From contig SAAH01000001.1 of NCBI GenBank assembly GCA_009929525.1, positions 1 to 64,000 on the forward strand: DNA of 64,000 bases, in the 5' to 3' direction. Positions 8,168-15,622 of this stretch are shown here, one piece after another. A program made the translations under genes and the position numbers. Below the pieces are notes generated by a model. The model saw only the letters and a list, made by a program, of their open reading frames with translations. It did not search any database and was not told where the DNA came from. Each line of letters starts with the position of its first letter. The stretch's first letter is position 1. Origin of the DNA: Clostridia bacterium (lineage in GTDB: Bacteria; Bacillota; Clostridia; Lachnospirales; Lachnospiraceae).

Positions 8168-9601
8168 ATGAAAATGAAGAGCGAGTTGTCAAAGGCAGCG
8201 TATCAGTTTGATGCGAAGATGCCGCTTAAGCAGGCGATTCCGTTGGGATTGCAGCATGTACTTGCCATGTTTGTTGGTAATCTTACTCCGCTGTTGATCA
8301 TCACAGGAGCATGTGGTATGGCAGGTGGCAGCGAATTCGCTGACCTGCAGGTGAGTTTATTGCAGAATGCGATGTTTATAGCCGGTATCGTCACACTGAT
8401 CCAGTTGTTTGCAATCGGACCGATCGGTGGTAAAGTACCGATTATCATGGGTACAAGTTCGGGATTTATTGGGGTATTTAACAGTGTGGCTGCAAGTATG
8501 GGAGGCGGAGTCCTGGCCTACGGTGCGATCATGGGTGCCTCGATCATCGGTGGTTTGTTCGAGGGAGTTTTGGGATTTTTCTTGAAACCTCTTAGAAAGT
8601 TTTTTCCGTCGGTAGTGACGGGAACAGTTGTTTTGTCTATTGGTCTGTCTTTGATATCTGTTGGTATCAACTCATTCGGAGGCGGAAATACTGCTGCAGA
8701 TTTCGGTTCTGTTGAGAATCTGTTGCTGGCTTTATTCGTGTTGATCGTTATCCTGGCAGTGAAGCATGGGATGAAGGGATTTGCAAGTTCATCGGCCATA
8801 TTGATCGGCATTATGGCAGGATATCTTGCGGCATTTATCATGGGATTTGTACTTCCACATACAGGCATCAATGCAGAAGGTGTGGAATATACAAAATCAT
8901 GGGTGCTTAACTGGAGCAAGGTGGCAGATGCAAGCTGGTTTACACTTCCGGCGATAGTACCTGTGAAGATTGTGTTTGATCTTAGAGCGATCCTTCCGGT
9001 TCTTATTATGTTTGTTGTTACTGCGGTTGAAACTGTTGGTGATATCTCAGGTGTTATGGAAGGCGGAATGGGAAGGGAAGCAACAGATAAGGAACTGTCA
9101 GGAGGCGTTATCTGTGATGGTATTGGATCTTCTCTGGCAGCTGTATTTGGGGTGCTTCCGAATACATCCTTTAGTCAGAATGTAGGTCTGGTGGCTATGA
9201 CGAAGGTAGTCAACCGTTTTGCACTGGCTACAGGTGCTATATTCCTTGTACTGTGTGGACTGATCCCAAAACTTGGTGCAGTTGTATCCATCATGCCGCA
9301 GTCAGTTCTTGGAGGTGCAGCAGTTATGATGTTTTCCTCTATCGTAGTCAGCGGGATCCAGTTGATCACAAAAGAAAAAATGACGGCTCGTAACCTTACG
9401 ATCGTATCAGTAGCACTGGGTGTTGGATACGGAATGGGTGCCAATACAAGTATTCTTGCACATACACCTGAGGCAATCCAATTGATCTTTGGTGGTTCAG
9501 GTATTGTTCCTGCAGCATTTGTTGCAATCCTGTTAAACATCATACTTCCAAAAGAAGCTTCTGATAATGGTGCAGATCAGAAATCAGAGGAAGTAAAGTA
9601 G
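8168..9601 (+). CDS. pbuX: NCS2-family xanthine permease
   Basis: A 477-residue membrane protein of the nucleobase:cation symporter-2 (UraA/PbuX/UapA) family with about 14 hydrophobic segments. Family features seen are GLQHVLAMFVGNLTP near the N-terminus, an ETVGDISGV helix carrying the conserved glutamate, and GVLPNTSFSQNVGLVAMT (the NCS2 NxGxxxxT loop). AAAGGAG lies 7 bp before the ATG. Together with xpt and the nearby molybdenum hydroxylase it suggests xanthine uptake and use. Confidence 0.9.
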   Translation: MKMKSELSKAAYQFDAKMPLKQAIPLGLQHVLAMFVGNLTPLLIITGACGMAGGSEFADLQVSLLQNAMFIAGIVTLIQLFAIGPIGGKVPIIMGTSSGFIGVFNSVAASMGGGVLAYGAIMGASIIGGLFEGVLGFFLKPLRKFFPSVVTGTVVLSIGLSLISVGINSFGGGNTAADFGSVENLLLALFVLIVILAVKHGMKGFASSSAILIGIMAGYLAAFIMGFVLPHTGINAEGVEYTKSWVLNWSKVADASWFTLPAIVPVKIVFDLRAILPVLIMFVVTAVETVGDISGVMEGGMGREATDKELSGGVICDGIGSSLAAVFGVLPNTSFSQNVGLVAMTKVVNRFALATGAIFLVLCGLIPKLGAVVSIMPQSVLGGAAVMMFSSIVVSGIQLITKEKMTARNLTIVSVALGVGYGMGANTSILAHTPEAIQLIFGGSGIVPAAFVAILLNIILPKEASDNGADQKSEEVK

Positions 9602-9635
9602 ACGCAAGGCAAAGAGATAGAAAAAAATACATAGC

Positions 9636-9698
9636 AAAATGAACCATTTCCTACAGCTGACAGCTAATGTCTGCCTTGATAGAAATGGTTCATTTTTT
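9636..9698. terminator. Terminator between pbuX and the molybdenum operon
   Basis: AAAATGAACCATTTC (9636-9650) pairs with GAAATGGTTCATTTTT (from 9682), ending in a run of six T. It lies between convergent genes and can serve pbuX; the minus-strand side has only a short T-run. Confidence 0.75.
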
Positions 9699-9709
9699 GT
9701 CTAAAAATA

Positions 9710-10903
9710 TTATATTTTGCCGGACAGGGATTCCCTTTCCAGACTGTCCAGATCGGCAGGTGTATCCACATCTTCCAGTTCCAAAGGATTGCTGACGGGG
9801 ATATTCATTACCTGATTTGGATATCTGCCTATGATCACACTGCCACCTTTTCCAGAGGGAAGATGAAGAAGTTCTTCATAGTACCGATTGGCAAAGAGGA
9901 CAGGGTTTCCGGATATCTGCTTTCCATTTTTCGAATAACTTAACCTACAGATATCTTGAAATTGAGAATTTGATTTTTTCTCTGCGGAATTTTTTACTGA
10001 AAATAATAAAGCCATAGTTTCTAAACTTTCTCTGGATAACAGAGGTTGGTCAGCTGAAGTAAAGAGACAGCCGGATAGCTGGCTGTCTTCTATGAGAGAG
10101 GACAGGCCCAGACGTACCGTATCATTTCGACCAGGCAGATCATGCAGTATAACATCGATATGTCGTTGACGGCAAAGTGCATCGATATCAGGGTGTCTGG
10201 TGACAACGATTCTTCTCTTAAAAAGATTTCCCCCAGTGATACCTAATATATGAGAAATGAGAGGTTCACCTGAAAAATGTGCCATAAGTTTGTTCCCGCC
10301 AAATCTTTTTCCAAGTCCGGAAGCCATGATCACGCAACCAAGGGGAAGAATGGGGGCATCCAGATCGTATAGATATACATCCTTTCGGCTGCGCAGCCTG
10401 TCGAGAAAAAGCGTGGATTGTTTTCGGAGAACTGCGATCACATTTTTGGTGTCAAAAAGGTCATGGACAAGATTTTGGAATTCTTCACAAGAACTTTCGA
10501 GATATCCGAGTTCGTCAAGAAAAACCCATGGGCAGTCAGAATGGATGGCATTTTTTAGGGCAGGGATACCGAGGGTGCGAAAACCATCATATATGGGAAG
10601 CATATGGTTTCCCGACCCTGCTCCGGATAAGGGTTTTTGAGCATCTTGAGAATATTGTCCAATAACAGCTTTTTGTCCCGTAAGGTTATCCATGATCTCT
10701 ACATGGCTTTGGGGAAAAGCATGGGTAGTGATGCCGGGAAGTACGGTCGGACAGGACAGGAGTTTTAATAGTTCCTTTACCAGAGTGCTTTTGCCGATAC
10801 CGCGACTTCCTGTGATGAGAAGATGCTTTTTATTGCTCGTCACAAAAGATCTCATGATAGATTTGCTGGCTGGCTGTACGGCAGGCGTTTTGGTATGATT
10901 CAT
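9710..10903 (-). CDS. Fusion of THEP1-like NTPase and MocA-type molybdopterin cytidylyltransferase
   Basis: A 397-residue two-domain protein. Residues about 25-185 form a P-loop NTPase of the THEP1/NTPase_1 type (Walker A GSRGIGKST, Walker B WVFLDELGYLE). Residues about 188-390 form a MobA/MocA nucleotidyltransferase (GCVIMASGLGKRFGGNKLM, later TSADQPLL). MocA adds CMP to molybdopterin for xanthine-dehydrogenase-type enzymes, which fits the hydroxylase operon nearby. It is last in a five-gene minus-strand operon and overlaps the 3' end of the ModE gene by 74 bp; AAAGGAG sits 13 bp upstream of the ATG. The NTPase partner role is unknown. Confidence 0.85.
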   Translation of the reverse strand: MNHTKTPAVQPASKSIMRSFVTSNKKHLLITGSRGIGKSTLVKELLKLLSCPTVLPGITTHAFPQSHVEIMDNLTGQKAVIGQYSQDAQKPLSGAGSGNHMLPIYDGFRTLGIPALKNAIHSDCPWVFLDELGYLESSCEEFQNLVHDLFDTKNVIAVLRKQSTLFLDRLRSRKDVYLYDLDAPILPLGCVIMASGLGKRFGGNKLMAHFSGEPLISHILGITGGNLFKRRIVVTRHPDIDALCRQRHIDVILHDLPGRNDTVRLGLSSLIEDSQLSGCLFTSADQPLLSRESLETMALLFSVKNSAEKKSNSQFQDICRLSYSKNGKQISGNPVLFANRYYEELLHLPSGKGGSVIIGRYPNQVMNIPVSNPLELEDVDTPADLDSLERESLSGKI

Positions 10904-11171
10904 ATTTATCTAAAAACTCCTTTGCTTCGGCTGTCAGGTGACTTCCACCGCCGCCTGCTCCGCCGATTTTTTTTGTGGTGAGGGGAAATCCCAGAGTTTC
11001 TTCTGCCCGTTTTAGCATGGTGAATGCTTTTGTATAGGCCATGTGCATGGAGGCAGCGGCGCTCCTTAAAGAACCGGTTTCCTCAATGGTATGAAGAAGA
11101 CGGCGGGGACCTTCTCCGAAAAAACGGTTGTTGTCTTCATCATATAAGTAAACGTGTATAACAGAATGCAT
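10830..11171 (-). CDS. modE: ModE-type molybdate-responsive regulator, DNA-binding domain only
   Basis: A 113-residue winged-helix protein of the LysR-like ModE N-terminal family: ETGSLRSAAASMHMAYTKAFTMLKRAE is the helix-turn-helix, followed by the TTKKIGGAGGGGSHLT wing. The C-terminal Mop molybdate-binding domains of E. coli ModE are absent, as in many Firmicute homologues. GGAGGA precedes the ATG. A ModE-like palindrome lies upstream of this operon (14167-14190), so autoregulation and control of the transporter are likely. Confidence 0.88.
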   Translation of the reverse strand: MHSVIHVYLYDEDNNRFFGEGPRRLLHTIEETGSLRSAAASMHMAYTKAFTMLKRAEETLGFPLTTKKIGGAGGGGSHLTAEAKEFLDKYESYQNACRTASQQIYHEIFCDEQ

Positions 11172-11189
11172 GGATATATTTCCTCCTTT

Positions 11190-12038
11190 TTAGAGTGCAG
11201 ACAGCAGCACCAGCCGTTGATGATGTTGGGAATCTTCAATCCTTTTTAAAGTGACAGATCCGTAGATTTGGCTGAGTTCGGCTTCGATAGAGGTAAGAGA
11301 ATCTTTTTTTGGATAGATCTCAGAGAAAATCCTGCCATCCTTCAACAGGATAAGCTGGTCGCAAAAGTCCAGGGCGAGACAGGGATCATGCAGGCAGAGA
11401 ATGGCAGTTTTCTTATACTCTTTTACCAAATGGGTTAATATCTTCATCATACAATATTTGTTATGAAAATCCAAGGAACTGTCAGGTTCATCCAGGAGAA
11501 GAAGAGTGGTATCCTCGATCAGAGTCCGGGCGAGGATACATAACTGTTTTTCTCCCTCACTAAGGGTCAGATAATCAGCCTCGGCATGGGTCTCCATACC
11601 TACGGTTTTAAGTGCTTCAAGGGCAGCATTTTTCATTTCCTTTGTCGGACGTTCAAACATAGCAAGTTTTGGATTATAGCCCTGTAAAACCACATCTATG
11701 ACAGACATGGAGATGCTAATCCCGCTTCGCTGAGGAATATAACTGATCAGTTTGGAAAGCTCTCTTGCAGACAGGGATTTCAACGAAATATTGTCAAGTA
11801 AGCACTGGCCGGTGTGTGGGAGAAGACTGCAGATGGATTTGATAAGGGTGGTTTTTCCGCTTCCATTAGATCCGAGAAGACCAACCATAGTTCCAGCAGC
11901 AGCGGGTGGAACCCAAAATGAGACATCTGATAGAACCAGTTTCGATTCGTAGGATGCAGATAGATTTTTCACCTTAAAACCCGTCTTGTCTGATACAGAA
12001 GACTCCCGCGGGGAAGCAGAGGCAAATGCTTTCATCAA
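11190..12038 (-). CDS. ABC transporter ATPase, FecCD-type importer (probable molybdate/tungstate)
   Basis: A 282-residue ATPase with Walker A GSNGSGKTT, Q-loop IPQRSG, signature LSEGE and Walker B LLLLDEPDSSLD followed by the switch His in CLHDPC. The order binding protein, permease, ATPase matches FepBDC/BtuFCD type II importers. The ATG overlaps the permease stop by 4 bp. The partners and a ModE operator suggest molybdate or tungstate, as with Haemophilus MolABC. Iron or cobalamin cannot be excluded from the family alone. Confidence 0.88.
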   Translation of the reverse strand: MMKAFASASPRESSVSDKTGFKVKNLSASYESKLVLSDVSFWVPPAAAGTMVGLLGSNGSGKTTLIKSICSLLPHTGQCLLDNISLKSLSARELSKLISYIPQRSGISISMSVIDVVLQGYNPKLAMFERPTKEMKNAALEALKTVGMETHAEADYLTLSEGEKQLCILARTLIEDTTLLLLDEPDSSLDFHNKYCMMKILTHLVKEYKKTAILCLHDPCLALDFCDQLILLKDGRIFSEIYPKKDSLTSIEAELSQIYGSVTLKRIEDSQHHQRLVLLSAL

Positions 12039-13015
12039 AAATCCCTCCTTCTGGATAGTATCAAATAGATCAAAAATGGTGCACCAATAAGCGATGTAAA
12101 GATGCTGACCGGAAGCTCGACATAAGAGAGCCCCTTAGCGGCAATATCAGCGGCAAGCAGGATCAGACTTCCTAAAAGTCCGCTCATCAGCAATGTACTT
12201 TGTTTGTTGTGGCGCATCAGCAATCGGGCAATGTGAGGGGCAAGGAGACCAATAAAACTGATCAGACCGGTCACACTGATGATGGCTGCCACTATTAAGG
12301 TTGCAAGAAGAAGCACGAAGGTGCGCATCTTCCTTACTGGAAGGCCGAGCATCCGGGCTTCCGCATCATCCATAGACAAAAGAAGGATTTGGCGATAAAA
12401 AAAGAAGATACTTATCGATCCAAGGCATACGATGAGAAGTACCGTGGGAAGATTAGAGGCGGTGACTCCACTGAGACTTCCCATGATCCAATACTCGATG
12501 GAAGCAAGTTGTTTTTCCGGATCAGCTATGAGCTTTAAGAGCATCAAAAGTGTCTGCGCCAGAGAATGTACGGCAATACCGGCAAGAATGATGGAAGCCC
12601 CACCCTTATTTGGTACAAAGGATGCCAGAGCCAGGGAAAATAAAACTGCCAGAATCCCTCCGGTGAAAGCTGCCAAAGTTGTGGAAATAACGGAGGATGA
12701 GAAGAACAGAATAGCAAAGGCAGCTCCTACACTGGCACCGGAAGATACGCCGATGATATCGGGAGAGGCCAGAGGATTACGAAAGACTGTCTGATAGACA
12801 AAGCCGGCAAGTCCCAGGCCAAAACCTCCAAATAAAGCGACGAATGCACGGGGAAGACGCAGGTGAAGGAATACACGCATAGCCATCCCGTCTCCTGCAC
12901 GCAGAGCGGCAGGAGTGATCGGATATTTCCCGATCAGGATGGCTATAACAAATGCTATGCATAAAGTACATATAGTAATTATCAGATATCGTTTATTTTT
13001 CTTGTTATTTTTCAT
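12035..13015 (-). CDS. FecCD-family ABC permease (probable molybdate/tungstate)
   Basis: A 326-residue membrane protein with about ten hydrophobic segments. FecCD hallmarks are LRLPRAFVALFGGFGLGLAG near residue 50, NPLASPDIIGVSSGASVGA, and FIGLLAPHIARLL near the C-terminus. I start at the ATG at 13015, which overlaps the end of the binding-protein gene by 11 bp and has GGGGAG just before it; the longer frame would start at 13048 without a better site. Substrate is inferred from the ModE and molybdenum hydroxylase context. Confidence 0.9.
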   Translation of the reverse strand: MKNNKKNKRYLIITICTLCIAFVIAILIGKYPITPAALRAGDGMAMRVFLHLRLPRAFVALFGGFGLGLAGFVYQTVFRNPLASPDIIGVSSGASVGAAFAILFFSSSVISTTLAAFTGGILAVLFSLALASFVPNKGGASIILAGIAVHSLAQTLLMLLKLIADPEKQLASIEYWIMGSLSGVTASNLPTVLLIVCLGSISIFFFYRQILLLSMDDAEARMLGLPVRKMRTFVLLLATLIVAAIISVTGLISFIGLLAPHIARLLMRHNKQSTLLMSGLLGSLILLAADIAAKGLSYVELPVSIFTSLIGAPFLIYLILSRRRDF

Positions 13016-14138
13016 TTTCTCCCGGGGTGAAGCTATAGAAAGTCTCATAAAATGCTTTGACTTGTGCTTGATAATCTTCTGGTGTCACAAGATCCGGATG
13101 GAGAATGGATGCCAGATAGAAACTGCCAAGAAAACTTCCCGGAACAGGGGAATCGAGAGATTCAATTGTGTTTGGCAACTGGTATACATTTTTTTCGGTT
13201 ATTGCGGTGCATCCTGCCAGCCCGGGATCAGCCAGTACAGAGTCAATCGTATATTCTGCATCGGCAGCCAGAATAATGTATTCCGGATTCCAACTGAGGA
13301 TCTGCTCATAGGAAACAGAAGCCCAATAGGTATCAGTGAGTTCGGAAGCAACATTGGCAGCATCGGCATTTTCAATCAATGTATTTTGATACATGGCAGG
13401 ACCGGCAGTCTCTAATATGGAACTGTTTCCGGCAAGATAAACACTGGGAAGTTCACTGTCTGTCAGAGAGGTGTCCAGTTGTGTGAGTGAATCTGTAATG
13501 TAATTTTTTAAGGCCTCACCATCAGAAACCACGTTGGCAGCCGTATCGATCATATCGATCGTTTCAAATAACAGATTTTGGTTTTCGGGATTCACAGCCA
13601 GAACGGTCATGCCCAGTTCTTCCAACGCAGGAATAGTATCCTTTAGCTTAGCTGGAAGAATAACCAAATCTGGATCCAGGGCAGCACATCCTTCAAGGTC
13701 GAATTCTTTGGCGGTTCCCACATTTGGAAGTGTAAGAATCTCAGGAGCACTTAAAGAATAGATATTTCGCGTATCAGCCTTTGCTTCAACGCCGACCATT
13801 TGATCATCAAGTCCAAGAGAAATCAAAAGGCTTGAGGTGATATAGTATCCGCTTACCAGCGATTCAGGCTGAGATTCAATGGTGACACTACGGCCAAGAT
13901 GGTCTGTGATCGTGACTGGATATGTGACTTCATCTGTGGCTGTGTCATCTTCGCCGGCAGCTTTCTCGCCGGTCTCGGCAACTGAGGCTTCTTTAGCAGG
14001 ATCTGCGGCAACTTCTTCCGATGAAGAGGCCAGACGGTCATCTTTTGCAGCGTCAGATGATGTTTGGCAGGCAGACATACTTAATGTAAGTGTCATACCG
14101 AAAGCAAGTAACAGTGATTTGATTGTGTTTTTTCTCAT
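13005..14138 (-). CDS. ABC transporter substrate-binding lipoprotein (TroA/BtuF fold)
   Basis: A 377-residue protein with a lipoprotein signal peptide (lipobox LSMSAC, Cys24), then an acidic low-complexity linker rich in Ala, Glu and Asp (about 25-70). The mature domain starts at TYPVTITDHLGRSVTI, the typical opening of FepB/BtuF-type proteins, and includes GVEAKADTRNIYSL and DLVILPAK. It captures the substrate for the downstream FecCD-type permease and ATPase. First gene of the molybdenum operon; its upstream region carries the ModE-like operator. Confidence 0.88.
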   Translation of the reverse strand: MRKNTIKSLLLAFGMTLTLSMSACQTSSDAAKDDRLASSSEEVAADPAKEASVAETGEKAAGEDDTATDEVTYPVTITDHLGRSVTIESQPESLVSGYYITSSLLISLGLDDQMVGVEAKADTRNIYSLSAPEILTLPNVGTAKEFDLEGCAALDPDLVILPAKLKDTIPALEELGMTVLAVNPENQNLLFETIDMIDTAANVVSDGEALKNYITDSLTQLDTSLTDSELPSVYLAGNSSILETAGPAMYQNTLIENADAANVASELTDTYWASVSYEQILSWNPEYIILAADAEYTIDSVLADPGLAGCTAITEKNVYQLPNTIESLDSPVPGSFLGSFYLASILHPDLVTPEDYQAQVKAFYETFYSFTPGENEK

Positions 14139-14166
14139 TTGTCTTAGTTCCTATCTTTTATATTTT

Positions 14167-14190
14167 CGTTATAGTCTTGCAACTATAACG
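14167..14190. promoter_or_regulatory. ModE-like operator
   Basis: A 24-bp palindrome with half-sites CGTTATAGT and ACTATAACG separated by six bases. E. coli ModE sites have CGTTAT...ATAACG half-sites with the same overall 24-bp length. It lies between the divergent transporter and hydroxylase operons, inside a DNA interval adjacent to a ModE gene cluster. The -10 box of the minus-strand promoter lies inside it. Confidence 0.8.
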
Positions 14191-14213
14191 AATTGTACCA
14201 GAAATTATGTCAA
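14184..14213 (-). promoter_or_regulatory. Promoter of the FecCD-type transporter operon
   Basis: On the minus strand TTGACA (14213-14208), an 18-bp spacer and GTTATA (14189-14184). The -10 box lies within the ModE-like palindrome, so ModE binding would block RNA polymerase. Confidence 0.65.
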
Positions 14214-14232
14214 ATGCCAAGCAGATTCTAAA

Positions 14233-14261
14233 TTGCGTATAGAATAGTCTTATGATAAAAT
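14233..14261 (+). promoter_or_regulatory. Promoter of the molybdenum hydroxylase operon
   Basis: TTGCGT (14233-14238), a 17-bp spacer and TAAAAT (14256-14261), about 52 bp before the first ATG. The ModE-like operator is centred about 55 bp upstream of the -35 box, a position compatible with activation or with no effect. Confidence 0.6.
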
Positions 14262-14312
14262 GTTTATAACTATGCAGTGGGCAGTATTGGTAAAGATAAA
14301 GGAGTATGGCAT

Positions 14313-15098
14313 ATGATGACAATCAAAGAATATAGGCGGGTCCAAAGTCTTGAAGAGGCGTGGGAACTGAATCAGAAAAAGAGAAACCGTGTGATCGGAG
14401 GTATGCTCTGGTTGAAGATGGGAAATGGAAGTATCCAGACGGCGATCGATCTGTCGAATCTGGGGATGGATAAGATAGAGGAGACAGAGGAAGAATATCG
14501 AATAGGATGTATGGTAAGCCTTCGGGAGCTTGAAGAAAACCAGGGATTGGCAGATTATACACAGGGAGCTTTAAAGGAGGCACTTCGCCATATTGTCGGA
14601 GTACAGTTTCGCAATCTGGCAACAGTAGGCGGAAGCATCTATGGGAAATTTGGGTTTTCAGATGTTCTTACAATGTTTCTGGTGATGGATAGTTATGTTG
14701 AATTATATAAACATGGGATTATTCCATTAAGAGAATACGCAGCCAATGATTATGGCCGGGATATTCTGATCCGCATCATCGTGAAGAAGACGAAGGCATC
14801 CTATATCTATCAGTCGGTCAGAAACAGTAAGACAGATTTTCCGGTGCTTGCCTGTGCGGCGGCCAAAACTGAAGCTGGAAAATACCTCTTTTCTGTAGGA
14901 GCAAGACCTGCAAGAGCGATCCTTCTGCTTGATGAAGAGAATCTGCTTGAGGAGAAAGCAGGGGAAGTGGAAGCTGAAGCATTTGCAGCATATGCGAAGA
15001 AAAAAATCGTTACGGGAACAAATATCAGAGGAAGTGCGGAGTATAGGACTCATTTGACAGGAGTGCTTTTAAAAAGAGCAATTCTCAGACTGGCATAG
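14313..15098 (+). CDS. xdhB: Molybdenum hydroxylase FAD-binding subunit
   Basis: A 261-residue protein of the FAD-binding domain family found in xanthine dehydrogenase and CO dehydrogenase (XdhB/CoxM). It contains the FAD loop VIGGMLWLKM near the start and LRHIVGVQFRNLATVGGSIYG, the second pyrophosphate-binding motif. GGAG lies 8 bp upstream of the chosen ATG; the codon after it is also ATG. It carries electrons from the iron-sulfur subunit to NAD or another acceptor. First gene of the FAD / 2Fe-2S / molybdopterin operon. Confidence 0.9.
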   Translation: MMTIKEYRRVQSLEEAWELNQKKRNRVIGGMLWLKMGNGSIQTAIDLSNLGMDKIEETEEEYRIGCMVSLRELEENQGLADYTQGALKEALRHIVGVQFRNLATVGGSIYGKFGFSDVLTMFLVMDSYVELYKHGIIPLREYAANDYGRDILIRIIVKKTKASYIYQSVRNSKTDFPVLACAAAKTEAGKYLFSVGARPARAILLLDEENLLEEKAGEVEAEAFAAYAKKKIVTGTNIRGSAEYRTHLTGVLLKRAILRLA

Positions 15099-15142
15099 GA
15101 GATATTCCGGGATACAGAAGAGAAAGAATAAAAGGGGAAAAT

Positions 15143-15622
15143 ATGCAGATAAAGATAAAATTAAATGGAAAAACAGTATCAGCGGATGTGGCTCCGGACA
15201 CTCTGCTGATAGATTTTGTGAGAGAACAGGGATGTTACAGCGTAAAAAGAGGATGTGAGACAGCAAACTGCGGTCTTTGTACCTTATTTCTCGAAGAAAA
15301 ACCTGTGTTATCCTGTTCAGTACTGGCGGTCCGGGCGGATGGAAAGTCAGTGACTACACTTGAAGACATGCAGGAGGAAGCGGCAGAATTTGGTGCATTT
15401 ATCGCGGATCAGGGAGCAGAACAGTGTGGATTTTGTAACCCGGGATTTATTATGAATGCACTGGCATTATTCAGGGAAAATGCGGATCCATCCGAAGAAG
15501 AAATCAAAGAATATCTTGCAGGGAATCTCTGCCGCTGTTCGGGATATGAAGGACAGCTTCGGGGAATCCAGGATTATTTATCATGGAAGAAAGGGAGGGA
15601 GAGGATCAATGAAAACAGTTAA
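15143..15622 (+). CDS. xdhC: Molybdenum hydroxylase 2Fe-2S subunit
   Basis: A 159-residue protein with both iron-sulfur clusters of the family. The plant-type ferredoxin domain has GCETANCGLC and a downstream Cys in LSC; the four-helix domain has CGFCNPGF and NLCRCSGY. This matches XdhC/CoxS in length and motif spacing. It passes electrons from the molybdenum centre to the FAD subunit. The last 14 bp overlap the next gene, indicating coupled translation. Confidence 0.95.
   Translation: MQIKIKLNGKTVSADVAPDTLLIDFVREQGCYSVKRGCETANCGLCTLFLEEKPVLSCSVLAVRADGKSVTTLEDMQEEAAEFGAFIADQGAEQCGFCNPGFIMNALALFRENADPSEEEIKEYLAGNLCRCSGYEGQLRGIQDYLSWKKGRERINENS

Noticed and set aside
12035..14138. Iron-siderophore or cobalamin import label for the FecCD-type system
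   Set aside because: Homology alone would allow it, but the same operon holds ModE and MocA genes and a ModE-like operator, so molybdate or tungstate fits better. Not excluded.
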